Below the pieces are notes generated by a model. It saw only the letters and a list, made by a program, of their open reading frames with translations, made no database searches and was not told the origin of the DNA. Below, piece by piece: positions 55,656 through 64,000 of a DNA stretch of 64,000 nucleotides (position 1 is its first letter; the number at the start of each line of letters is the position of its first letter). Source of the stretch: Forficula auricularia (Eukaryota; Arthropoda; Insecta; Dermaptera; Forficulidae). The stretch is taken from assembly GCA_024734495.1 (NCBI GenBank), contig JALMQS010000302.1, forward strand, positions 1-64,000. Reading direction: 5' to 3'. The position numbers were made by a program, and so were the translations under genes.

Positions 55656-55792
55656 AAACTCAAAAAATAAAATAATTTTTTTTTTAATCTACTAATTATA
55701 ATGGACATTAATCAACATAATTTTTTTTTATTTTTATTTATGAAACACCACTATAACCCTTTAATAAACTCCTGTATTATAATTGAATCACA

Positions 55793-55945
55793 GGAATTAA
55801 TGTATGAATGGTAAGCTCTCGAAACTATAGTCTCCTTATAAATAAATTGAAAAATTTATAATTCCAACAGAAGAGACACTCTTTTATTGTCTCCTTCGAT
55901 TTATAAAAATTCTGCTACTATCGGCAAAAAACTTTCAATATAAGA
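55793..55945 (+). mobile_element. Penelope terminal repeat, solo copy
   Basis: Matches 47805-47975: gctctcgaaactatagtctc, taattccaacagaagagaca, attctgctactatcggc. It retains the hammerhead 3' half (GAAAC TATA GTC, 55837-55849) but has lost the CTGATGA half, so it cannot be a complete ribozyme. Confidence 0.8.
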
Positions 55946-56439
55946 AAAGTGACAGGTGTAGGGTAAGTCGTGTCTTGTAGATGGCTAGTTTGTTTAATTT
56001 TTAAATCACTAAAATATACAAAATATTTTTTTTTAAATGTATTTAAATATTTACCTTGTCTCTCTGTATGTGAAGATTTGAAAAATTTTCCCCAATGCAC
56101 CCCAGAAGTCAACAAAAATGCACAAAACACAACACAAAGAAAAGACAATTCTTATTAAGTATTTACCCGGTTGATTTCTCGACTTGGAATGAAATAAATG
56201 TTAAAAAAAAAAAACAGAGAATAAATGGAAAAGAATCCCGTTACTTACTTGATTAGATATCAGAAAAAGAAAAATAATAAATAATTCCAGATTAAATAAA
56301 AACATAGGTGGGTATTCAAGAAATGACCAATTGATTGGAGATTATGCTTTTAAAACAAGTCAGTGAGTCAGTCAGGTGATTTTCACTTAACTTTTACTCA
56401 TTAATTTAAAAATCAACATTTTAGAAAAATAAACTTTTG
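55946..56439. other. AT-rich stretch, no gene
   Basis: Two overlapping frames of 62-76 codons on opposite strands have no recognisable motif. Confidence 0.35.
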
Positions 56440-56475
56440 AATAATCTGACTTGAATAAAATAATAATTTGATCTA

Positions 56476-56655
56476 ATGCGAACCTGCTTATCCTAAACTT
56501 TGATAAATGTTTTACTATTAGTTTTTCTAAACAACCTAACCACTTTAAATTCAATTATACACTCGAAAATGGCACTACCTGTATTAGAGTTAACTCTATT
56601 AAATACCTTGGAGCTATTTTCGATTCCAAACTCATATTTAAAGAGCACATCACAT
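56476..56655 (+). pseudogene. LINE reverse transcriptase fragment, upstream of MITE
   Basis: The frame starting tctaatgcgaac reads NANLLILNFDKCFTISFSK, then VNSIKYLGAIFDSKLIFKEH, the post-palm region of a non-LTR RT (KCF...NSIKYLG motifs). It is cut at 56656 by the hAT MITE and continues at 58610 (YVVGRANQS). Removing the MITE and one target duplication restores the frame exactly across the junction. The catalytic palm is missing. Confidence 0.8.
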
Positions 56656-56769
56656 CAGGCGCGGATCCAGACCTCTGATTGGGGGGGGACGGTCGGCAGC
56701 CACTGATCTCCCCCCCCCCCCCCTTAATGAAAAATGGATCCTATCTCAAACTAAATAAAAAGAAACCGA

Positions 56770-57700
56770 ATGTTTTCTACATTTGATTCAATCACGAATC
56801 AACTGTAGGGAATTTTGTCAAATATTGAGTGAAAATAATATTTCAACTTATATATTTCTAACTTGAATTAATGATCTTAAATAAATTTTTATAATTTTTC
56901 TAACTGATATAACAAAGTATAATTGACCTATCAATGAGAAGTGCAAGAGGATGCAATTCAGAAGCGAGCAATTAAACTAATAGGAGACCCGGCTCTAACC
57001 AACTCACTCGACTCCCTGGCTCACCGAAGAACCGTTTCTGCCCTTTCCCTGTACTACAGATACTATCACGGTGTCTGTTCAGTCGAGCTGAAATCTCTTA
57101 TCCCCCCTAATGCCCTCTTTACGAGAAACACGCGGTTTTCTAACGCTCAGCACCCCTTCGCTGTCAAATTGGATAAAAGTCGAACAAGCGCTTTCGCCAA
57201 CTCTTTTATTCCTATGACCTCCAGAGACTGGAACTCGCTCCCTGCCACCATCTTTCCCGCGACTTATAACCTTAAGCTATTTAAGACCCGTATCCACAGA
57301 TACCTTCGACCTCCGCCCAACCCATAAAATTCTTTCTTCTTCTTTTCACGATGGAGGGGCCAACCGAGGCCTTTAGGGGTTGCACCTTTTGGTGTAACTC
57401 CTTCTCTCATCATTATCATTTAAAAAAAAAAAAAAAAAAAAAGTGTTTTGACCGCGCTTTATTTGAAAAAGATATTTTATCACGAGACTATTGCGGATTA
57501 TGCTATTAAAGTCTGTGGAGTCTTAAATCTGGACCAAGAGAGAAAAAAAGATGTGATCCACTTAGCTACAATCCAACGTCATTTTGCGTATAGCCCGCTA
57601 GACATTCGGATGGACCACCAATAAAGCGCGGTCAAAACACTTCTCATTGATAGGTCAATTCTTCATTGTTATATCATTAGAAAAATTATAAAAATTTAAA
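56770..57700. mobile_element. Palindromic element P inside the MITE
   Basis: Left part 56775-56943 (ctacatttgattcaatcacg, tgacctatcaatgagaagtg), right part 57441-57700 (gtgttttgaccgcgcttta ... attggtcaattc-like inverted arm). The two arms are inverted copies. The right arm still carries the uninterrupted complement of the left insertion site. Confidence 0.75.
56944..57440 (+). pseudogene. 5'-truncated LINE 3' end with poly-A
   Basis: Encodes the last ~128 residues of a non-LTR RT. Motifs: QKRAIKLIGDPALTNSLDSL, HRRTVSALSLYYRYYHGVCS, HPFAVKLDKSRTSAFANSF, RDWNSLPATIFPATYNLKLF, then RIHRYLRPPPNP-stop (57325-57327). A ~95-bp 3' UTR and a ~20-A tail follow. A short duplication aagtg (56939-56943 and 57441-57445) marks the insertion into element P. 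The frame is intact to its stop, so this is a fairly recent, 5'-truncated insertion. The true start lies upstream of the truncation; gtg at 56941 is flanking DNA. Confidence 0.88.
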
Positions 57701-57952
57701 TAAAAAGAGCATTATATTTTTAAATTCATTTCCTTTGTCAACATGTTTAATAGAGATGGGAAAAATCGTTCTTTTATAGTTCGTTCATTATATGGAACTA
57801 GTTCAATTGAACTATATAGTTCAGGGGTGGCCGATGTATATAAGATCTACTTTTTATCTTGAAAGTGTGTCGCGATCGAATTGTCCAAGCGGGGGAGGGG
57901 GGGTCAAGACGCCTCCACATATAGAACATTATTTTCAATTTTAAAATTTAAT

Positions 57953-58487
57953 TAAATGAATTTAACTTTAAAGGACATCATAGATATTAGAGAAATATTT
58001 TTACATTGCATATCAGAGAGGTTCGTCCCCTTAGGAATCGAACCCAAGCGCTAACTAAGCTTGCCGGGCCACTAGCCAAACCCTTAAGACAAATCTCTCT
58101 CTGACATGCAACATATATAAGAAACAAAGCTAAAGATTTTTCACTCCCTTCAACTCAAAGGGAATAGTGAAAATTCCTGCTAAACTGAAAAAAGTTTTCA
58201 GTGACGGACCCATGGATTTTACAGTGAAAACAAAGATTTAAGTATCTTTTTGGGTGTCTTTTTTGAAAAAAGATGGAAATTATTTCAAAAAATCAACCCA
58301 GTATATAATATTATTAAATGAATTTAACTTTAAATGACATCATAGATATTAGTTGAAATATTTTTACATTGCATATCAGAGAGGTTCGTCCCCTTAGGAA
58401 TCGAACCCAAGCGCTAACTAAGCTTGCCGGGCCAGTAGCCAAAAAAAAAAGACACCCAAAAAGATACTTAAATCTTTGTTTTCACTG
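57953..58487 (-). mobile_element. Two tRNA-derived SINE copies (family 3)
   Basis: The insertion is flanked by a 12-bp duplication ttaaaatttaat (57941-57952 and 58488-58499). Minus strand has box B gggttcgattcc (58045-58034 and 58408-58397) and box A tggctagtggcccggc-like (58078-58063 and near 58440-58426). The two copies share ttcctaaggggacgaacctc and gcatatcagagagg (plus). The stretch 58213-58262 is an inverted copy of 58451-58487. Confidence 0.75.
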
Positions 58488-58609
58488 TTAAAATTTAATG
58501 TTATAAAAAAAAAATTAAATAAACATAAAAAATGTTGATCTCCAATGCTTTGGGGGGCGGGGGCGGTCGGCCCCATCGCCCTCCCCCTGGATCCGCGCAT
58601 GCATCACAT

Positions 58610-59033
58610 ATGTGGTGGGTAGAGCTAATCAGAGTTGGGGTTTTATATCTCGTAGCACTAAGTCATTCAAAAGTCCTGATGTTATTAAATACCTATATTC
58701 AACTCTAACTAAATCTATAATTTTGTATGCATCTGCTATTTGGAGACCGAATTCGAGGGGGGATGTCATATGGATCAAAATCACGTTAGGCCAATCAATT
58801 AAATTCTTCTGCATAATATATTTGCCCCCAAAGACCCCAGATACAAACAATTTTTTAACTACCTCCTTGAGTGCCATTGCAATATCCTGAAAGAATTTCC
58901 ATCTTCTGAAATATCTTTCCTAGGCGACTTTAACGTCCACAACAAAAATTGGCTAAAATTTTCTAGCCATAATTCCCCCGCAGGCTCCGACGCTGAAATC
59001 TTCTCTGGCGTGTGGCCTCACACAAATTATTAA
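58610..59033 (+). pseudogene. LINE RT fragment fused in frame to an endonuclease fragment
   Basis: 58610-58760 continues the RT cut by the MITE (WGFISRSTKSFKSPDVIKYL, SIILYASAIWRPNS). From 58762 the same frame reads DVIWIKI, then IIYLPPKTPDTNNF; after a shift in the T run near 58851-58856 it reads NYLLECHCNILKEFPSS and SFLGDFNVHNKNWL. GDFN is a core motif of the apurinic-type endonuclease of LINEs. The endonuclease normally precedes the RT, so order here is reversed and two LINE fragments are joined. The frame breaks again before 59033. Confidence 0.78.
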
Positions 59034-59035
59034 CT

Positions 59036-59520
59036 TTACACGTGAAAGTTTGATGATGAATATCTTTTGAACGCTTAATATATAACATAAGACACCCTTT
59101 TTATAGAGCAGTTAATTCCCTATAAAAATTTGTATTGCGAATTTTATAATAGCCATTTATTGTTGAGTTATAAAATTCATAAACAAAAATGAAATTTATC
59201 TTAAAATAATCAAACTTAAATCTTCAATATCTTTCAAATGGTGAGGTTTATGGAAAAAATATAAGATAGCTTTTTTGTAGAACATTAAATTTCCTACGAA
59301 ATTCTTCAAAAACATTTTTCTGTACAATCAATTAATGATGAGGTATGAATTTTTTTCTATTGGACTGAGAAAAAAATAAAAAACTGCGATGCAGGAGGAT
59401 CTTCCTATTAAAATTAAGAGCTCATATTTAGAAAGAATTTTTTTAAGGTGTCTAGCAACCCATTTTTCCGTGGCACTTGTAAAAAAAAAATAATGGATTT
59501 TTTTGACCCACCCTAATATA
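59036..59520 (-). repeat. Single-arm copy of inverted repeat 2 and its flank
   Basis: Matches 45708-46195 (gtgaaagtttgatgatgaat, gcagttaattccctataaaa, caaatggtgaggttta). The junction with the LINE endonuclease is abrupt at ~59035. A TA run ends it (59516-59529). Confidence 0.85.
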
Positions 59521-59559
59521 TATATATATAATCTTAAAGTAAAGTAAAGTATCAAAGTT

Positions 59560-59665
59560 AAAACCAGTAAAATAATTATAGCAAATTTAAGACAAAGAGA
59601 TTTCCACTGAATTACACCACCGCGAAGCAGATTAAAATAAATAAACAAGTAAGTATTTCTTACCT
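59560..59665 (+). repeat. Dispersed repeat shared with 1885-1992
   Basis: See 1885-1992. In both places fragments of inverted repeat 2 are within 2 kb. Confidence 0.65.
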
Positions 59666-60205
59666 TCAAAATATCTCAAACATCTAATAAACCCTATTAA
59701 AAGCTCTTTACCCTATTAAAAAGCATTATTAATTTCAGATTCAGATAACAGAGTTTTTATTTTTGTGAGATTTGAAATTCAATTTCTTCATTTATTTATC
59801 AAAAAATGTTATGTTGATGGGATCATGAGGGAAAATAATTATTTTCGTCATCCTTTTTAAACGTTTTTTTTTCGCTATAATTAGATAGAATATAAAGGAA
59901 ATTAAGAATTGCAGAGTTTAGAGAATAATAATAATTTAATAATCTGCACGACGGCATGACTTAATTGAGAGAGGATCCCCCTTCGGAAAGCTGCTGCTGC
60001 TCACTTGCCCTTCAAAAATAATAGAATCAATTTAATGACTGACTGACTGGTCAGTTAATATTCACAGCAATCAAATTGAATTGGCCGTTTTTTATTACTC
60101 TCCCACAACGTTCACCAAAATTCACCTTTATATTAATAAAATCCATTTGGAATTTCTTAAACGATCTGTTTCTATTTTTTAAATACTCTAGCTTATATTA
60201 TTAAT
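59666..60205. other. AT-rich stretch, no gene
   Basis: Only a small CTGACTGACTGG repeat (60037) was noted. Confidence 0.4.
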
Positions 60206-60208
60206 TAA

Positions 60209-60900
60209 TCTTATATATAAAAATTAATGTGTATGTGTGTGTGTTCGTCTTTTATGTGTTCACGCATGGCCACCAACTTGGGGGATTTCCCCCCAAAGCT
60301 AGGGTGAAAAAAGTTGCACAGGGTTTTTTTAAAGAGAAAAATGTTTAAGTGTTTTTTTGTTTAATTTTCAGGTGTTTTATAGGGATTAAAAAAGTCTTTT
60401 AATGTATTTTTCCAAATTTTTACTCTATAAATATTTAATTTGTTTATTTACAATAAACAAGTTTTCGTATGTCTGCTACTTTCTGTATCATTTTTATTTG
60501 ATAATCAATATTTTCAACAAAAAAAACTACATTTTACAAATATTCAGTTTAGGGATTTTTTTGTTTAATATCTGCCTTTTTAGGGTGTTTTGACATTTGA
60601 CATCATTCGTAGAGGAAAAAATTCAAGTTTTGGCAACACTGGAAATAGCCTTGTTTTAAAAATATTAGTTTAGGGTTTTTTTCTTAAATTTTGGCTTTTT
60701 TAGGAGTCTTTGGCATCACTCAACATACAACCGGTCCTCAGGGAGAAAACATTTTGTTGTTGGCATCCCTGGGTTCACGCATCGTTCATCCGATTGAGTT
60801 AAAACTTTGTACAATTGTTGGCATTTGCGTCAAGGTTTCTGACAGTATCATCAAAGTGATTCAAAAAATCAAAATATAGGCGCTTGGAAAAAGTTTATAA
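60209..60900 (+). mobile_element. Helitron-like 5' end and unassigned interior
   Basis: TCTTATATATAAAAATTAAT followed by a GT-rich run and gttcgtcttttatgtgttca resembles insect Helitron starts. At 60719 a catacaaccggtcct motif (DNA-transposon terminus, see 18091 and 30410) begins another unit. No coding motif was seen; a 62-codon frame (60691-60879) is unsupported. Confidence 0.4.
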
Positions 60901-60904
60901 TTAC

Positions 60905-61082
60905 AATATTACTTCATTCGAATCCATAGTATTCGAATTTTTGGACCAAACGTTCAATAGTCCGTCTTGTTGGGTGGACCGAAAATTGGAGTAAGCACAC
61001 GCAACGTAGTCGCGATAGGACGTGAACTTTGATAAAAAAATTGAATTATTTGCTAACGTCGTTGAAGCGTGTATCTCTCCAT
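60905..61082 (-). pseudogene. Transposase N-terminal helix-turn-helix remnant
   Basis: From the ATG at 61082 the minus strand reads MERYTLQRR-stop, QIIQFFYQSSRPIATTLRVL, TPIFGPPNK and, after a shift, TRRTIERLVQKFEYYGF. This matches the DNA-binding N-terminus (DUF4817-like) of insect mariner-type transposases. One stop and one frameshift disable it, and the catalytic domain is absent. A terminal-repeat-like motif, gggtcgtccctattgaaaaa, follows at 61171-61190. Confidence 0.75.
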
Positions 61083-61214
61083 GATTAAATGGCATAGACT
61101 GAAGTTTCAAAATGTGAAAGAATTGTGAAGCCAACTTCACTCCTATTCGAGAAATGTCAAAAACAAAATGGGTCGTCCCTATTGAAAAACCCTTTATATT
61201 TATATCAGTAATTG

Positions 61215-61400
61215 GATAAAATTAAAAACATATCTTTTTTAAATGGGCCATTTTGACTTCCTCAGTGGCTATAATACAATTAATTTATTTATAAGTTTTT
61301 TCTAATTTTCATGATTTTATCATTCTAGTCACTGAAGAATTCAAAATAAATTGACAAAACGTCTGGCCCATTTAAAAAAAGCTCAATGTTTATAATTTTA
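61215..61400. repeat. Small inverted repeat with hammerhead-like motif
   Basis: atgggccattttgac (61242) and its complement near gtctggcccattta (61362) are inverted. Plus strand 61333-61364 has CTGAAGA, a TCAA/TTGA stem and cAAAACGTC; GAAAC is changed to AAAAC, so it is not expected to cleave. Confidence 0.45.
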
Positions 61401-61690
61401 TCCAATTCCTAATTACATTTTTCTTAATTTTTTTTTAAATTAATTGGTTTTTTTAATTTTAAATCCCACCATTAGTTAATTACAATTATTATTATATAGT
61501 TAAATTAGGAATTCAATTAATTAGATAACTGATTTAAATAAAGATCTTTATGTTTTTAATTTTATCCAATTCCTAATTACATTTTTCTTAATTTTCTTTT
61601 AATAATTAATTGGTTTTTTTAATTTTAAATCCCACTATTAGTAAATTACAATTATTATTATATAGTAAAATTAGGGAATTTAATTAATTA
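61388..61690 (+). repeat. Tandem duplication, ~168-bp period
   Basis: Two units of aattttatccaattcctaat, aattttaaatcccac-attag and attacaattattattatata. Confidence 0.85.
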
Positions 61691-61704
61691 GAGATTGATT
61701 GGAT

Positions 61705-61905
61705 GGGGAATGGAGAAATGATGGAATTGAAATAATTATCGGAAAAGAGGTTTTTTTATTTAATTAGTTTTTTCTTCTTATTAAAAACAAGGACTAAAAG
61801 ATGATCAAGGACACTCGATGGTGGAGAAGTAATCTCTGGAATCGAAGCTCAAAAACAATGTATGCATAAATTCATGTAAAATAATTGGTTTAATAAAATT
61901 TATAT
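61705..61905 (+). repeat. Module with cgatggtggagaag hairpin
   Basis: Same module as 33940, 34180 and 49000. Confidence 0.8.
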
Positions 61906-62580
61906 ATAATTAATTAGATTGGTTCAATAAATTGTTAATCTGATAAAATGAAAATAATTAATTTGAGGTATTGAAGATGGAGTGGTAGAATTTAATGCTC
62001 AATTGATGGAAAGGCAGCCCAAGGAGAATGAAAGCCACTAATCTTCTTATATATAAAAATTAATTAGGGGGGGGTCTAGCAAGAGGGCTCTCGCTGTTTG
62101 TTTTTCTAGTATTAGAATTTGAATGAGTGCTATTATGTAAATTAACCCATTAAAGTAATCGATCCTTAATAAATAAGGAATAATATTTTCAAGTCTTAAT
62201 TTAAATCCTTATTATATGACGTCACTTTTCTGCAAATCGTGATGAAAGAAACCTTTGTTTGTTCAACTACTAAACAGGCAGCACAAATCCTTGAATCACC
62301 TACTATGTATAATCAATAATGTCCGTTCTAGTTTAATTTATTGCTTATTTTATATAATAAGGGTGTAACTAAACTGTTAACAATCGTTGAGTTTAGCAGC
62401 TAATAATCAGACTTTCGACAATGACCATTCAAAATAGTTAGTTGGCTTTACACCCAAGTGAAATTAGCTTCTCATATGTACAGGAAAATGGTTTGTTCTG
62501 AGAAATGAATGTTCTTGTTGATTTTGGTTTTATAAATCAATCAGTTATAATCAAACAAGAATACTTAGGGACATTATTTA
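61906..62580. other. AT-rich stretch with Helitron-like start
   Basis: cttatatataaaaattaatt at 62046 is followed by a G run and ctagcaagagggctctcgct. No gene. Confidence 0.35.
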
Positions 62581-62583
62581 TTT

Positions 62584-62612
62584 ACCAGCTGCGAAGCCCG
62601 CCTGAGGAGGGG
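62584..62612 (-). mobile_element. Second Helitron family, 3' end
   Basis: accagctgcgaagcccgcct on plus; minus ends CTGG-TA, fitting CTRR. It directly adjoins the tandem array. Confidence 0.55.
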
Positions 62613-62615
62613 ATA

Positions 62616-64000
62616 AACTGAAGGTTTTCTACATTTTATTCGATCGCGACTCTAATGTAGGGAATTTTTGTCAAATATTGAGTGAAAATAATATTTGAAC
62701 TTATATATTTCTAGCTTGAAATAATGATATTAAATAAATTTTAATTTTCTCATTAATATATCAAAGAATAATTGATACGTCAACAAGAATTATTTTGACC
62801 GCGCTGATTTGAAAAAAAGAGATATTTTTATCTCGCGAGACTACTGCGGATTACGCTATTGGAGTCTGCGGAGTATTAAGTCTGGACCAAGAGAGAAAAA
62901 GATGTGATCCACTTAGCTACAATCCAACGTCATTTCGCTTATAGCCCGCTAGACATTCGGATGGATCACCAAGTGAATTTGAAATCTCAGATGTTATATA
63001 TTCGATCTCCCAGTCCAGCGGGCTAGATCTATTAGCATGTATGTTAGATGCCTGCCATTAATTAACTGAAGGTTTTCTACATTTTATTCGATCGCGACTC
63101 TAATGTAGGGAATTTTTGTCAAATATTGAGTGAAAATAATATTTGAACTTATATATTTCTAGCTTGAAATAATGATATTAAATAAATTTTAATTTTCTCA
63201 TTAATATATCAAAGAATAATTGATACGTCAACAAGAATTATTTTGACCGCGCTGATTTGAAAAAAGAGATATTTTTATCTCGCGAGACTACTGCGGATTA
63301 CGCTATTGGAGTCTGCGGAGTATTAAGTCTGGACCAAGAGAGAAAAAGATGTGATCCACTTAGCTACAATCCAACGTCATTTCGCTTATAGCCCGCTAGA
63401 CATTCGGATGGATCACCAAGTGAATTTGAAATCTCAGATGTTATATATTCGATCTCCCAGTCCAGCGGGCTAGATCTATTAGCATGTATGTTAGATGCCT
63501 GCCATTAATTAACTGAAGGTTTTCTACATTTTATTCGATCGCGACTCTAATGTAGGGAATTTTTGTCAAATATTGAGTGAAAATAATATTTGAACTTATA
63601 TATTTCTAGCTTGAAATAATGATATTAAATAAATTTTAATTTTCTCATTAATATATCAAAGAATAATTGATACGTCAACAAGAATTATTTTGACCGCGCT
63701 GATTTGAAAAAAGAGATATTTTTATCTCGCGAGACTACTGCGGATTACGCTATTGGAGTCTGCGGAGTATTAAGTCTGGACCAAGAGAGAAAAAGATGTG
63801 ATCCACTTAGCTACAATCCAACGTCATTTCGCTTATAGCCCGCTAGACATTCGGATGGATCACCAAGTGAATTTGAAATCTCAGATGTTATATATTCGAT
63901 CTCCCAGTCCAGCGGGCTAGATCTATTAGCATGTATGTTAGATGCCTGCCATTAATTAACTGAAGGTTTTCTACATTTTATTCGATCGCGACTCTAATGT
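62616..64000 (+). repeat. 447-bp tandem array built from half of element P
   Basis: Three full units start at 62616, 63064 and 63511 (periods 448, 447) and a fourth begins at 63958 and is cut by the window end. Units are nearly identical; the first differs by one extra A. The first ~350 bp of each unit is one arm plus centre of element P (ctacattttattcgatcgcg, ttttgaccgcgctgatttga, gctattggagtctgcgg). The last ~100 bp (atattcgatctcccagtcca, gcatgtatgttagatgcctg) is unrelated. No coding frame. Confidence 0.95.

Larger units (their letters stand above)
56656..58601 (+). mobile_element. hAT-type MITE with nested insertions
   Basis: Same family as 3692-3964. Ends CAGGCGCGGATCCAG and CTGGATCCGCGCATG, flanked by a perfect 8-bp duplication catcacat (56648-56655 and 58602-58609). 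Native MITE sequence is at 56656-~56710, ~57824-57952 and 58488-58601; the rest is two later insertions. Confidence 0.88.

Overview
This is an AT-rich, animal-type (most likely insect) intergenic block made almost entirely of transposable elements, their fragments and tandem repeats. I found no intact host protein-coding gene and no functional tRNA or rRNA gene. The repeat set points to an arthropod: Jockey-like and other non-LTR retrotransposon fragments, a Penelope-like element with hammerhead ribozyme motifs, Helitron-like ends, Tc1/mariner and hAT derivatives, and tRNA-derived SINEs. I cannot name the species. The open reading frames seen are short, mostly AT-rich chance frames or broken transposon proteins.

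Layout. 0-6 kb: split inverted repeats, an hAT-type MITE with an 8-bp target duplication, GC-rich unexplained patches, and a small MITE with an internal 20-bp minisatellite. 5.9-9.8 kb and 12.9-15.6 kb: a Jockey reverse-transcriptase relic and repeated copies of a composite repeat (called A and B here), whose B part is a ~350-bp fold-back. 10-10.9 kb: minus-strand LINE relic. 15.7-18.4 kb: a hammerhead motif, tandem Helitron-like units and a SINE. 18.9-20.2 kb: a large fold-back flanked by direct repeats. 20.6-27 kb: Tc1/mariner derivatives, LINE tail, palindromic element, second minisatellite MITE, and two hammerhead ribozyme candidates in opposite orientation. 27-38.6 kb: Helitron-like copies, long inverted repeats and more A/B copies. 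39-46 kb: fold-backs, a SINE, a 33-bp minisatellite open on both strands and large inverted repeats. 46.8-48 kb: a Penelope-like relic with a GIY-YIG domain, inverted terminal repeats that each carry a hammerhead motif, and a 13-bp target duplication. 49.4-52.2 kb: a 121-bp satellite in dimeric higher-order form, capped by an hAT MITE. 54-56.2 kb: Helitron-type repeats. 56.4-59 kb: a deeply nested stack (LINE > hAT MITE > palindromic element > LINE, plus SINEs). 59-62.6 kb: relics including a transposase N-terminus. 62.6-64 kb: a 447-bp tandem array that runs off the window end.

How parts relate: nothing here looks like a working pathway. The non-trivial biology is in RNA-level and structural features: at least five hammerhead-ribozyme cores with supporting stems (three with long paired stem I), many long inverted repeats able to form dsRNA, and satellites that grew out of transposon parts. 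Coordinates of repeat boundaries were read by eye and may be off by several bases.
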